A DNA stretch of 64,000 nucleotides from Novosphingobium sp. PP1Y (GCF_000253255.1 NC_015583.1:744001-808000), one strand, 5' to 3'; positions 26,681-35,592 are shown, counted from the stretch's first letter. Translations and numbers: made by a program. Notes: generated by a model from the sequence alone, not told the origin.

Positions 26681-27642
26681 GCCTCTCCTGCCGTCTTTTG
26701 CGCGGCTGTTGGAACTGGGGTTACGCTCACTTCGTCGGCCAGTGCGGCCACACTGGCGAGTGCGGGCAGGTTCGGGCCGGCCATGCCGAGCTTGGCAACG
26801 GCAAACGCCGTGGCGAGGCGCGCAGTGCGTTCCAGCGGTGCCCCTTCGAGCAGGGCTGCCGCGATCCCGGCCACCATGGCATCGCCGGCACCGACCGTGC
26901 TGGCCAGCTCACCGATGGCGAGACTTGCGGTGAGCGCACCTTCGCCAGACACGAACAGCGCTCCCTCCTCGCCCATCGAGATGACGACCACTTCGATGCC
27001 GCTGCTGCGCAACGTGCCTGCAGCCGCAACCAGATCCGGCAGATCAGGCAGGTCGCGGCCCAGCAATTGTGACAGTTCGTCGCGATTGGGCTTGACCACA
27101 TGGGGCGGCTGCGCGGCCTCGAGCGCGCACTTGAGCGGCAGGCCGCTGGTGTCGAGAATCAAGCGGCATCCGCGTGCATGCAGGCGTTCCAAGAGCGTGG
27201 CGTAAGTATCTGGCGGGCAGCCGGGGGGAAGGCTGCCCGCCAGCACGACGAGGTCGCCTTCGCGGGCCGCGTCGCAGATCGTGGCGGTGACCATCTCGGC
27301 CCGGCCGGCATCGACCGCCAGGCCGTCGAGATTGATGTCGGTGGTGCCTGCAGGATCCACCAGCTTGAGATTGACCCGGGTGGCGCCGGCAATGCGGATG
27401 AAGCGATCCTCGATGCCCTTGGCGGCAAACAGCGCGTCGAAGGGTGCCGCATTGTCGCTTCCCAGCAAACCGTAGGCGGAAACGCCGACGCCCCAGTCAG
27501 CCAGGCAACTGGCGACGTTGACGCCTTTGCCACCGGCGTTCTGGCGCACGGCATGGGCGCGGTGGACTGCGCCCGGCTCCAGCCGGTCGAGCGTGACGGT
27601 CTGGTCGATGGCCGGGTTGAAGGTGACGGTAAGCGCGCGCAT
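26677..27642 (-). CDS. fruK: 1-phosphofructokinase (PfkB family)
   Basis: 321 residues from ATG 27642, which overlaps the upstream stop as TGATG; a longer frame to 27849 runs inside the fusion gene and is not used. PfkB signatures: NAGGKGVNVASCL near residue 38 and TVGAGDAMVAGIAAALLEG with the catalytic Asp. The start MRALTVTFNPAIDQTV is typical of FruK. It phosphorylates fructose 1-phosphate to fructose 1,6-bisphosphate, feeding glycolysis or, via the nearby bisphosphatase, gluconeogenesis. Confidence 0.94.
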   Translation of the reverse strand: MRALTVTFNPAIDQTVTLDRLEPGAVHRAHAVRQNAGGKGVNVASCLADWGVGVSAYGLLGSDNAAPFDALFAAKGIEDRFIRIAGATRVNLKLVDPAGTTDINLDGLAVDAGRAEMVTATICDAAREGDLVVLAGSLPPGCPPDTYATLLERLHARGCRLILDTSGLPLKCALEAAQPPHVVKPNRDELSQLLGRDLPDLPDLVAAAGTLRSSGIEVVVISMGEEGALFVSGEGALTASLAIGELASTVGAGDAMVAGIAAALLEGAPLERTARLATAFAVAKLGMAGPNLPALASVAALADEVSVTPVPTAAQKTAGEA

Positions 27643-30164
27643 CACATGGCCTTTCCGTCGAGCGCGCGCACTTGCGCCGCGCCGTCCATTTCCAGGGCCT
27701 GGGCGGCCAGTCTGTTCAGTTCGCCGCGGTCGCAGCCCCGCAGCCTTGCCTTCACGGCCGGGATGTCGCGCGGGGTCATTGACAGCTCGTCGACGCCGAG
27801 GCCGACCAGCAGCGCAGCACCGAACGGGTCGCCGGCGATGCCGCCGCATACGCCGACCCAGCGGTCATGGGTCCTGGCGCCCTCGACCGTAGCGGCGATC
27901 ATGCGCAGCACCGCCGGGTGGAGGCTGTCGGCCTCGCCGGCGAGTTCCGGGTTCTGGCGGTCGATTGCGAGTGTGTACTGGGTCAGGTCGTTGGTGCCGA
28001 TGGAGAAGAAGTCGGCGTGGGCTGCGAGCTGGGCGGCCTGCACCGCCGCTGCCGGAACCTCGATCATGATGCCGATCGGCACTTGCGGCGCATCCAGCTC
28101 GGCGCGGACGGCTTCGCAGCGCTTGCGCAAGGCAAGCAGTTCGTGCGCCGATGTGATCATCGGAAACATGATCGAGAGATTTCCGCCTTCCCTGGCGGCC
28201 CGGTAAAGCGCGCGCAGTTGCGGCTCGAGCAGATCAGGGCGGCGCAGCAGCAGGCGGGCGCCGCGCACGCCGAGGAAGGGGTTCTCTTCAACCGGCAGTT
28301 CGAGGTGGGGCACCTGCTTGTCTCCGCCGATGTCGAGCGCGCGCACGATCAGCGGGCGCTCTTCGTTTCCGGCGGAAAGCGCATCGATCATCGCGCGGTA
28401 GACGGCAAATTGCTCGTCCTCCCCGGGAGTGTTGCCGCTCTCGAGGAAAAGGAACTCGGTTCGCATTAGCCCCACGCCTTCGCCGCCCTGTGCCAGTGCG
28501 AAGCCGACCTGATCCGGGCGGTTGACGTTGGCTGCGATTTCCACCCGGTGACCGTCGCGGGTCACGGCAGGCTGGCCGCGTTCTTCTTCCTCGGCGACGC
28601 GCTGTGCGGTGAGGTCGGCGATCCAGCCACGCGCGGAGGCAAGGTCTTTTTCGGATGGATCGAGCCAGACGCGGCCGCCGTCGCCATCGACGATGGCCGT
28701 CGTGCCGGACGCCGCTGCCAGCAGGTCGGCACCGCTTGCCACGACCGAGGGCAGGCCCAGTGTACGTGCAAGGATCGCGCTGTGCGATGTCGGTCCGCCC
28801 AGTGCGGTGGCGATGCCGGCGACCCTTGCGGTATCGAGCGTGGCGGTATCGGATGGAGACAGATCAGGGGCCACAAGGATGCAAGGTTCTTCGGGCAGAT
28901 CCGCAAGCGTACCGGTGACGAGACCGGGGTCGATCTCTGCAAGGACCCGGCGGCCAACGTCCGTGAGGTCAGCGGCGCGTGCAGCCAGAACCGGATTGCC
29001 GAGCGCCGACAGCTTGCCGGCAATGCGCTGTACGGCCTGATGCCAGGACCAGGCAACGCCGTGACCTTCGACCATGAGCTGGCAGGTCAGGGTTATGATG
29101 TCGGTGTCTTCGAGCAGTTCGGTCTGCGCCTTGAAGATGGCGGCTTCCGAAGCACCCAGGCGGCGCGTGGTGTCGTCGATCAGCGCCTTCATCTGCGCAC
29201 GGGTGCGCACCAGGGCCTCGTTCAGCATCGCGCCCCCGTTCACGAGATCAACCGGCACATCTGGGACGGACAGTTCGGCTGCCGACAGCACGTGGATCGG
29301 TCCGATCGCCAGGCCCGGGCTGGCGGCAACGCCGGCGATCATGCGCGGGCTGCCCACCGGCGTCCAGCACCGCACGGGTGCCTTGCGCTTCTCGGCGGCG
29401 CGGGCGGCGTCTTCCTTTTCGCGTGCGGAGAGGCTCCGGACAGTGGCGACGAACTTCTCGAGCGCGTCTTGCGCGGCGGGCCCCTCGGCCGAGAACTTGA
29501 TCTCGTCACCGCAGCGCAGGCCAAGCTGGAGCAGCGCCACGAGATTGCGCGGATCGGCGCTTTCCTCACCGTGACGGACACGCAGGCGCACGGCGCTGGC
29601 GCGGGCGGCTTCCACCCATGTCGATGCAGGCCGGGCGTGGAGCCCGGTCGGATAGTCGACGATCCATGCTGCGGTATGGGCGAGGTCCTCGGCAGGGACA
29701 GAAGGGGCGGCGGGGGTTCCATCCTCGAGCAGGGCGCGCGAGAACTCGGCGGGATCGTCGGTCGCGATCAGGACCTGCAGGCGTTCCTCGTCCTGGATGA
29801 GACGGGTGAGCCGGCGCAGGATGGTGATGTGGCTGTCAGAGTTGGCGGCGATGCCGACGACGATATGGGCGCGCTGTCCCGGGTTCCAGTCGATGCCCTC
29901 GCGAAGCTGGAGGATGGCGATTCCGTCATTGCGCACCAGTCCCTTGTCTTCACCCAGTCCGTGGGGGATCGCGACACCGGAGCCGAGGAATGTGTTCGCC
30001 AAGGCTTCGCGGCGCACCATGCTTTCCTCGTATCCGGGCGCAACACAGCCTGCAGCGACCAGAAGTTGGCCGACCTGGCGAATCGCATCGGTCTTGTCGG
30101 TGGCGCTGGCATCGATCCGGACGAGATCGGCTGCGTGCGACGCGGGAATGGCGTCTGCGAGCAT
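27642..30164 (-). CDS. fruB: Multiphosphoryl transfer protein, EIIA-HPr-EI fusion
   Basis: 840 residues; ATG with GAGAGGAAC upstream. EIIA-Fru at 1-150 with His68 in GVAIPHG; HPr at about 165-255 with His176 in YPTGLHARPAS; EI at about 270-830 with His461 in GGPTSHSAILAR, then GLMRTEFLF, MIEVPAA, FSIGTNDLTQYTL and VCGGIAGDP. One chain therefore carries phosphate from PEP to FruA. The HPr position equivalent to regulatory Ser46 reads as Asn207, so control by HPr kinase at this site is unlikely. First gene of the operon, with an operator upstream at 30190-30207. Confidence 0.94.
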   Translation of the reverse strand: MLADAIPASHAADLVRIDASATDKTDAIRQVGQLLVAAGCVAPGYEESMVRREALANTFLGSGVAIPHGLGEDKGLVRNDGIAILQLREGIDWNPGQRAHIVVGIAANSDSHITILRRLTRLIQDEERLQVLIATDDPAEFSRALLEDGTPAAPSVPAEDLAHTAAWIVDYPTGLHARPASTWVEAARASAVRLRVRHGEESADPRNLVALLQLGLRCGDEIKFSAEGPAAQDALEKFVATVRSLSAREKEDAARAAEKRKAPVRCWTPVGSPRMIAGVAASPGLAIGPIHVLSAAELSVPDVPVDLVNGGAMLNEALVRTRAQMKALIDDTTRRLGASEAAIFKAQTELLEDTDIITLTCQLMVEGHGVAWSWHQAVQRIAGKLSALGNPVLAARAADLTDVGRRVLAEIDPGLVTGTLADLPEEPCILVAPDLSPSDTATLDTARVAGIATALGGPTSHSAILARTLGLPSVVASGADLLAAASGTTAIVDGDGGRVWLDPSEKDLASARGWIADLTAQRVAEEEERGQPAVTRDGHRVEIAANVNRPDQVGFALAQGGEGVGLMRTEFLFLESGNTPGEDEQFAVYRAMIDALSAGNEERPLIVRALDIGGDKQVPHLELPVEENPFLGVRGARLLLRRPDLLEPQLRALYRAAREGGNLSIMFPMITSAHELLALRKRCEAVRAELDAPQVPIGIMIEVPAAAVQAAQLAAHADFFSIGTNDLTQYTLAIDRQNPELAGEADSLHPAVLRMIAATVEGARTHDRWVGVCGGIAGDPFGAALLVGLGVDELSMTPRDIPAVKARLRGCDRGELNRLAAQALEMDGAAQVRALDGKAM

Positions 30165-30189
30165 GATGGTTCCTCTCCTCTTGCTGTGC

Positions 30190-30207
30190 TGAGAAAACGA
30201 TTTCTCA
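30190..30207 (-). promoter_or_regulatory. FruR/LacI-type operator upstream of the fru operon
   Basis: TGAGAAAACGATTTCTCA, seven-base perfect arms around a 4-base centre. It is 26 bases before the fusion gene start, in the gap divergent from the LacI regulator, so the regulator most likely binds here. Confidence 0.8.
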
Positions 30208-30290
30208 GAGAATTTGTCAAGAGGGGTTGCGATTTTCAGCCAGAATGAGGCATAGTCTCACCAGTTGAGAGGGCGATTGCCGTAATTATA

Positions 30291-30306
30291 AGAGAACGAT
30301 TTCTCA
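30291..30306 (+). promoter_or_regulatory. FruR/LacI-type operator abutting the regulator start codon
   Basis: AGAGAACGATTTCTCA shares the core of the 30190 site. The last A is the first base of the regulator ATG. An AT-rich -10-like region (TAATTATAAG) stands just before, so the operator lies at the transcription start and the mRNA leader must be very short. Confidence 0.75.
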
Positions 30307-31316
30307 TGGCAGTAGGTATCAAGGACGTGGCAAAAGTTGCTGGAGTTTCTCCGGCCACGGTATCCCGAGTCCTGGCAGGACGCACAGTCGATGCGGAGAT
30401 GTCGGAGCGTGTGCTCGCCGCGGTCAAGTCCACGGGATATCGCCCTAACCTTGCTGCGCGGCGGCTGCGTTCGCAGCATACCAATACGATCGGTCTGGTC
30501 GTGGCCGATATCCGCAACCCGTTCTTCACGGCCGTATCGCGCGCCGTCGAAAGCCTTGCCGCTGCGCGCGGCCTGCGGGTGATTCTCTGCAATACCGATG
30601 AGGATCCCGAAAAGGAGGCTGCTTATCTCGAACTCCTGCACGAGGAGCGCGTGTCGGGTGTGATTCTCGCCCCGACTCGCCAGCGGGTCGCCGCGGCGGG
30701 ACAACTGGAACTGGACTATCCCGTCGTGCTCATAGACCGCTCGACGCCAGATGGTGAATTCGACAGCGTCGTGCTCGACAATGCGCGCATGGCCGAAGTT
30801 CTTGTCGAACACGTGCATGCGCAGGGACACCGGCGCGTTACAGGTCTGTTCGGTGCATCCAGTTCCACCGGCATCGAGCGACGGGAAGGTTTCCGCAAGG
30901 CGGCTGAGCGTCTGGGGCTGGATGCAGATGCCGTGGCCGTGCCGCATGCACCGCAAGCAGCGGCACAGGCGATTGCGGACTTGCTGGACTCCAACAAGCG
31001 GCCCGATGCGCTGATTGCCAGCAACGGCGTCATGTTGCTGAATATCTTGCGGGCCCTGCGCGATCTTGGACTGGAAGTACCCCGCGACATTGCCCTTGCC
31101 GGTTTCGACAACAACGACTGGATGGAGTTCGTCGGTGGCGGGATCAGCGTGATAGAGCAGCCGGTCGAGGAGATCGGACGCACGGCCATGACCATGCTGC
31201 TGGATCGCCTCGACCACCCCGATGCTCCCGCGCGCAAGGTCGTGCTGGGCGGGCGGTTGGTTGTCCGCGGGTCGAGCCTGCGCACCGGCGCCGAATGCCG
31301 CGTGGCCGGGGCATGA
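30306..31316 (+). CDS. LacI-family regulator, FruR-like
   Basis: 336 residues. Helix-turn-helix at the start (IKDVAKVAGVSPATVSRVL), hinge helix NLAARRLRSQHTNTIG, then the periplasmic-binding-protein-like effector domain (VVADIRNPFF, VVLIDRS, ALIASNGVM, VVRGSSL). Divergent from the fru operon, with two matching operators between them; repression of both relieved by fructose phosphate is the expected mode for this arrangement. The start codon directly follows the second operator with no clear Shine-Dalgarno. The stop overlaps the next ATG, so it is cotranslated with the shikimate-dehydrogenase-like gene. Confidence 0.9.
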   Translation: MAVGIKDVAKVAGVSPATVSRVLAGRTVDAEMSERVLAAVKSTGYRPNLAARRLRSQHTNTIGLVVADIRNPFFTAVSRAVESLAAARGLRVILCNTDEDPEKEAAYLELLHEERVSGVILAPTRQRVAAAGQLELDYPVVLIDRSTPDGEFDSVVLDNARMAEVLVEHVHAQGHRRVTGLFGASSSTGIERREGFRKAAERLGLDADAVAVPHAPQAAAQAIADLLDSNKRPDALIASNGVMLLNILRALRDLGLEVPRDIALAGFDNNDWMEFVGGGISVIEQPVEEIGRTAMTMLLDRLDHPDAPARKVVLGGRLVVRGSSLRTGAECRVAGA

Positions 31317-32170
31317 GCTTGCTGGAACGCAACAGCATCGGACGCGATACGCGCCTGTGCATGTCGCTGTCGGGGCGACCGGGCAATGCCGGGTCGCGCC
31401 TGCACAACTGGCTCTATGGCCATTACGGTCTGGACTGCGTCTACAAGTCTTTCTCCACGAGCGACATTGCTGCGGCGGTCGGCGGCATACGGGCACTGGG
31501 GATCCGGGGCTGCGCGGTTTCCATGCCGTTCAAGGAGGCCGTCATCCCGATGCTCGACGGGCTTGCGGCATCGGCCCGGGCCATCGGCAGCGTCAACACG
31601 ATCGTCAACGATGACGGTGTGCTTACCGGCTACAATACCGACTACGTGGCCGTGCGCGACCTGCTCACTCGTCGCGGGATCGACCCGGCGATGCCGTTCC
31701 TGCTGCGCGGGAGCGGCGGCATGGCGAAGGCGGTGATCGCTGCCCTTCGCGACTCCGGTTTCTTGCGCGGTACGATCATCGCGCGAAATCGCCAGAACGG
31801 ACCGGCGCTCGCCGCCCGGTATGGATTCGATTGGCGAGAAGACATGCCCGCATCAGGCGCGCCGTTGCTCATCAACGTTACCCCGCTTGGAATGGAAGGG
31901 GTCGAGGCGGACCGCCTTGCCTTCCCCGCAGGGCAGGTCGAGGCCTGCGACATCGCCTTCGACGTGGTTGCCCAGCCCGCGGACACACCTTTCATGCGCG
32001 CCGCGCAGGCAGCAGGGAAAATGACGATCTCTGGCGCGGAAGTGATCGTGCTTCAGGCGATTGAACAGTTCGTGCTTTATACAGGCGTGCGACCGGACGC
32101 AAAAGCAGTGGCGCGGGCCGCCGCTTTCGCCCATGGCGACGAAGTTGCGGAAAAGCTGCGAGAGGCCTAA
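31313..32170 (+). CDS. Shikimate dehydrogenase-like NAD(P)-oxidoreductase
   Basis: 285 residues from ATG 31313 (ATGA overlap with the LacI stop). N-terminal substrate domain with VSMPFKEAV (catalytic Lys) and GYNTDYVAV (substrate Asp); the nucleotide loop reads LRGSGGMAKAV in place of the usual GAGGA. INVTPLGM and DIAFDVVAQPADTPF follow the family. The N-terminal 30 residues differ from biosynthetic AroE, which usually starts with a short MTxxxxVxG strand. The setting with a fructose regulator and FBPase suggests a catabolic or quinate-type paralogue and not the core AroE. Substrate unknown. Confidence 0.8.
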   Translation: MSLLERNSIGRDTRLCMSLSGRPGNAGSRLHNWLYGHYGLDCVYKSFSTSDIAAAVGGIRALGIRGCAVSMPFKEAVIPMLDGLAASARAIGSVNTIVNDDGVLTGYNTDYVAVRDLLTRRGIDPAMPFLLRGSGGMAKAVIAALRDSGFLRGTIIARNRQNGPALAARYGFDWREDMPASGAPLLINVTPLGMEGVEADRLAFPAGQVEACDIAFDVVAQPADTPFMRAAQAAGKMTISGAEVIVLQAIEQFVLYTGVRPDAKAVARAAAFAHGDEVAEKLREA

Positions 32171-32237
32171 CCGCCCCCCAGTTTTTACTGGGTACCCAAT
32201 GACTGGCGCCGATCCGGGGCGTGCAAGGCGAAGGACA

Positions 32238-33245
32238 ATGATGCAACCGATCACACTGACCCGCTTCCTCATCGAGCAACAGCGCCGCGAGGACAGCGCC
32301 TGCCCTGCAGAACTGCGCCTTCTGATCGAAACGGTCGCGCGGGCCTGCAAGACGATCGCCCATGCCATTTCCAAGGGCGCGCTCGGCGATGTGCTGGGCA
32401 GCCTTGGCTCGGAAAACATCCAGGGCGAAGTGCAGAAGAAGCTCGATGTCATCGCCAACGAGATCCTGCTCGATGCCAATGAATGGGGCGGGCATCTGGC
32501 CGGCATGGCCTCGGAAGAGATGGAAACGATCCATCCCATCCCCAACCGCTTTCCCAAGGGCGAATATCTGCTGCTGTTCGATCCGATCGATGGGTCCAGC
32601 AACATCGACGTCGACCTGTCGGTAGGGACGATCTTTTCAGTCCTGCGTGCCCCGGAAAATTCTGCGGGCCGCGATGTGATCGAGGAAGATTTCCTGCAGC
32701 CCGGTCGGCACCAGGTCGCTGCCGGATATGCGATCTACGGGCCGCAGACGCTGCTGGTCCTCACCTTGGGTAATGGTGTCTACGAATTCACGCTGGACCG
32801 TGAAATGGGTGCCTGGCGCATGACCGACGGGCCGCTGCAGATCCCGTCAGGTACGAAGGAAGTGGCGATCAACATGGCCCGGCGCGAGCAGTGGTCGCCC
32901 GAAGTCCGCCGTTACATCGACGAACGCGTGGGCTGCGAGGCTGGACCTTTGGCTGGGCAGTACAACATGCGCTGGACGGCATCGATGGTCGCGGACATTC
33001 ACCGTATTCTCAAGCGGGGCGGCGTGTTTCTCTACCCGGCCGATCATCGCCAGCCAGGCAAGGCCCGCTTGCGCCTGCTCTACGAGGCCAACCCGATGAG
33101 CATGCTGATCGAACAGGCCGGCGGCCGTTCGAGCGACGGCGCTGGCTCCATTCTCGATACGCAGCCGACCAGCCTGCACCAGCGCATCGGTGTAGCCCTT
33201 GGCGATCCGGAAGAAGTGGAAGCGCTCGTTTCGCAGGACGCCTGA
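32238..33245 (+). CDS. fbp: Class I fructose-1,6-bisphosphatase
   Basis: 335 residues from ATG 32238 (GGCGAAGGAC upstream; a second ATG follows at once). Metal-site signature LLFDPIDGSSNIDVDLSVGT, plus ISKGALGD, NEILLDANEWGGHLAGMASEEME and GGVFLYPADHRQPGKARLRLLYEANPMS (the FBPase signature with the catalytic Lys). It turns fructose 1,6-bisphosphate into fructose 6-phosphate. Next to fruK, it closes the route from PTS-imported fructose to hexose-6-phosphates for organisms that lack phosphofructokinase, as sphingomonads using Entner-Doudoroff do. A hairpin 7 bases on ends the unit. Confidence 0.95.
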   Translation: MMQPITLTRFLIEQQRREDSACPAELRLLIETVARACKTIAHAISKGALGDVLGSLGSENIQGEVQKKLDVIANEILLDANEWGGHLAGMASEEMETIHPIPNRFPKGEYLLLFDPIDGSSNIDVDLSVGTIFSVLRAPENSAGRDVIEEDFLQPGRHQVAAGYAIYGPQTLLVLTLGNGVYEFTLDREMGAWRMTDGPLQIPSGTKEVAINMARREQWSPEVRRYIDERVGCEAGPLAGQYNMRWTASMVADIHRILKRGGVFLYPADHRQPGKARLRLLYEANPMSMLIEQAGGRSSDGAGSILDTQPTSLHQRIGVALGDPEEVEALVSQDA

Positions 33246-33246
33246 A

Positions 33247-33273
33247 AAAGTCGGGGCCCGTCACGGGCCCCGG
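33247..33273. terminator. Hairpin between convergent fbp and SnoaL genes
   Basis: GGGGCCCG (33253-33260), 3-base loop, CGGGCCCC (33264-33271). On the minus strand it is followed by a run of T (from the AAAAA at 33245-33249), so it ends the SnoaL-like gene; on the plus strand no T-run follows. Confidence 0.7.
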
Positions 33274-33295
33274 CAACGATGCCAGTCGAGCCAGG

Positions 33296-33775
33296 TCAGT
33301 CCGGCTGTTCACCCAAGGATACGTATAACCGCGAAATTCGCGAGGTTTGGATGCACCACTGGTCGTCCTGCTTGCGATAGGTTTCGTGATAGTGCCCGCA
33401 GCCGTGGAGGGTGAGCACAGTCCCGCTTTCGTCCCAGATCTGGTCTTCCATGGCGATGACGCCGCGGGCCGTGTCTGCCGAGAGGATCTCGATCTCGTGG
33501 CAATGCCCATGGTGAACGGTGCGGCTCGTTTCCACCGCGCCCACGATGAACTGGGTAATCACGTCGCCGCCCTCATAGACCCAATCATTGCTCTCAGCAG
33601 CGCGGCCGGCTTCTCCCTTGCCGTCGACGTTTAGCGAAGCGCGCGCGTCAAACACTGCATCATCGGCAAAGACGGTGCGCAGGCCTGCCCAGTCCTTGGT
33701 GTCCATGCAGCGAAAGTAGCGGCCCTTGAGCTGCTTGATTTCCTCGATCGCGAGCAGGCGTTCGCTGGTATCCAT
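33296..33775 (-). CDS. SnoaL/NTF2-like protein
   Basis: 159 residues from ATG 33775 (GGGAGA 6-8 bases before); ATG 33781 is also possible. LLAIEEIKQLKGRYFRCMDTKDWAGLRTVFADDAVFD is the typical NTF2-like opening with Tyr/Asp, and HYHETYRKQDDQWCIQTSRISRL its end strands. Proteins of this type serve as dehydratases, isomerases or accessory domains in aromatic and steroid breakdown. It is upstream-adjacent to the second LLM monooxygenase on the same strand (348-base gap). No signal peptide, unlike the larger SnoaL-like protein at 388. Confidence 0.8.
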   Translation of the reverse strand: MDTSERLLAIEEIKQLKGRYFRCMDTKDWAGLRTVFADDAVFDARASLNVDGKGEAGRAAESNDWVYEGGDVITQFIVGAVETSRTVHHGHCHEIEILSADTARGVIAMEDQIWDESGTVLTLHGCGHYHETYRKQDDQWCIQTSRISRLYVSLGEQPD

Positions 33776-34123
33776 CGGCATTCTCCCGGAAAATTCGTTC
33801 GTTCGGTTCATCTTCTGGGAAATGACAATTGCCCAAGTCGTAGCAAAGCGCACCTCGCCGACTGGCTAGGGTTCCGCCCCAAGGCGTGCCACTGCCAGGA
33901 TGCGCTGGGCCGCGGCCCAAACCGCATCGACCGCTAGCGATCCCTGTTCCATCGCCTGGGCAAGCTTTGCACTTCAGGAGCGGGGAGGCCCGGTCATTTC
34001 GAAATGACACCGGGCACTCAAGTTGGCATTCACCGGTCGATCACATGACGCGACTGGCTCCCCGGACGATGGCCTCGCCGAGTATCAAGCGATTTCCCGG
34101 TCAAGACTTGTGTCCAATCAAGT
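33776..34123. other. Gap without a gene
   Basis: No gene, terminator or operator that I can support. It separates the end of the LLM gene at 34124 from the SnoaL-like start and must hold the latter's promoter unless the two are cotranscribed. Confidence 0.4.
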
Positions 34124-35230
34124 TCAGCCGTGGCTGCGCAAGTGGGGCATTACATCGCTCGCGAGGAGGCGAAGTGTACGATTGCCCCATTCGAGGCGCT
34201 GCTGGGTGACGGGGCCGGTGGTGGTGCCGCACAGGATGTTGCCGATGCCCAGCTCCGCATAGGGTTCAAGGTGTTCGCGCACGGTTTTCGGGCTGCCATA
34301 AAGGCACCAGGTGGCGATCCAGTCCTCGGTTAGGGCCATGGGGGTCTCGTCGGTCTTGGTGTTGGCCGCGTCCTGCTCGGCCTTGTCGCCATAGAGCTTC
34401 TCGCGATCGACGGCGGCATGGTAGGCCTTTAGGATCACTTCGAGTTCCTCGCGGGCCTGCTCGTCGCTCTCGGCGATGTGGACGCATTGATAGCTGTGGG
34501 TGGTCCAGGACAGGGCATCGGCGACGGTCTCGTCGCTATGGCCGGCGGCGAGCAGCATGTCACGGTAGGCGGTGAAATACTTGGTGACGTGCTTGAGCGG
34601 CTCGGTACCGCCGATCTTTGGCGGGGTGAAGGCCGGGATGAATGCGGGCCAGCCATGTTCGGCCGCGCGGCGCGCGCTGGCTTCCTTCATGGCGACGGGC
34701 ATGAGCCGGGCATGGCCCTTGGAATAGGGCGCAGGGGCGATGCGCTGGAGGACCTTGCCGCGGTAGGTCCCGTTATCGAATTCGACCGGGGCATCGGCCA
34801 TGGTCTTGGCCCAAAGCTGTTCGGCGATGGCAAGATTGGCGTCGGAGACCGGCGAGGCTTCCTTGTAGTTCACACCGAATCCGATCATTTCCTCGGGCGT
34901 GGTGCCCGAGCCGACGCCGACGAGCAACTTCCCCTTGGTCAGCTGATCGAGGATGTTGATGCGTTCCACGAAGCGCACGGGGCTGTGCAGCGGGACCGAC
35001 GTGACCGAAAAGCCGAAGTGCAATTCGGGGAACTTCGCAGCCAGATAGGCGGCGAATATCATCGGGTCGCTGGCGACGGGCATGTAGCCGGTGAAATGAT
35101 GATCGGGCAGGAATACCGCATCGAAGCCGAGTTCGGCGGCGAGGCCGGCATGGTCGATACTGTCCAGGATGAACTGGCGATCCTGCTCCGGCGCCGTCGT
35201 GCGACCGGCAAGGAATACAGAAAAACGCAT
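34124..35230 (-). CDS. LLM-class flavin-dependent monooxygenase (copy 2)
   Basis: 368 residues from ATG 35230. Same architecture and very similar sequence to the protein at 9511: MRFSVFL start, LGFDAVFLPDHHFTGYMPVASD, GKLLVGVGSGTTPEEMIGF, ARLMPVAMKEASARRAAEHGWPAFIPAFTPPKIGGTEP and GIGNILCGTTTGP near the end. Its own promoter has a perfect -35/-10 spacing and an operator of the locus. Two such paralogues in one regulon suggest two oxygenation steps, or two substrates, of the aglycone path (inference). No flavin reductase gene is evident in the window. Confidence 0.87.
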   Translation of the reverse strand: MRFSVFLAGRTTAPEQDRQFILDSIDHAGLAAELGFDAVFLPDHHFTGYMPVASDPMIFAAYLAAKFPELHFGFSVTSVPLHSPVRFVERINILDQLTKGKLLVGVGSGTTPEEMIGFGVNYKEASPVSDANLAIAEQLWAKTMADAPVEFDNGTYRGKVLQRIAPAPYSKGHARLMPVAMKEASARRAAEHGWPAFIPAFTPPKIGGTEPLKHVTKYFTAYRDMLLAAGHSDETVADALSWTTHSYQCVHIAESDEQAREELEVILKAYHAAVDREKLYGDKAEQDAANTKTDETPMALTEDWIATWCLYGSPKTVREHLEPYAELGIGNILCGTTTGPVTQQRLEWGNRTLRLLASDVMPHLRSHG

Positions 35231-35290
35231 CGAAACGGTGTCCTCTCATCACAATAGGCCGAAAGTCATGGCTTCCGGCATCTCGAATCA

Positions 35291-35319
35291 AGATTAGAAC
35301 AATAATTCGCATTGTGCAA
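35291..35319 (-). promoter_or_regulatory. Promoter with operator (site 7)
   Basis: On the minus strand TTGCAC (35319-35314), 17 bases, TAATCT (35296-35291). The inverted repeat GATTAGAA (35292-35299), CAATAA, TTCGCATT (35306-35313) fills the spacer and overlaps the -10. The left arm has one mismatch to consensus, the right arm is weaker. The rest of 35320-35592 shows no gene. Confidence 0.6.
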
Positions 35320-35592
35320 GTGGGGCGATCCGGGAGGAGGCGCGCGAAGCGTACCCTGTTCAGATCATCTGCGTGCGATAGCTGCTATCATGCAGCACCG
35401 GTGCGATCGTCGGCGTGTTCAGTTGCAGGCCGGGATTCGGCGTCATGGCAATAAGGACGCAAAGTGGCTGCCCGTGCGGCAGGATCACTAAGCCCCCGCG
35501 AGGTTGTAATGCTGGGAAGTCGCCCAGTAATCAAGGCGTGAGATTACGCGGTCCTGGCAGATAACCCGAACCCGGCGTGTTCCGGAGGGTTT

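Noticed and set aside
25841..27205. 454-codon plus-strand frame opposite fruA and fruK
   Set aside because: Shadow of conserved PTS genes.
28548..30248. 566-codon open frame on the plus strand opposite the EIIA-HPr-EI gene
   Set aside because: It is antisense to a fully conserved multi-domain enzyme. The translation shows no family motif and its length is explained by GC-rich codon bias.
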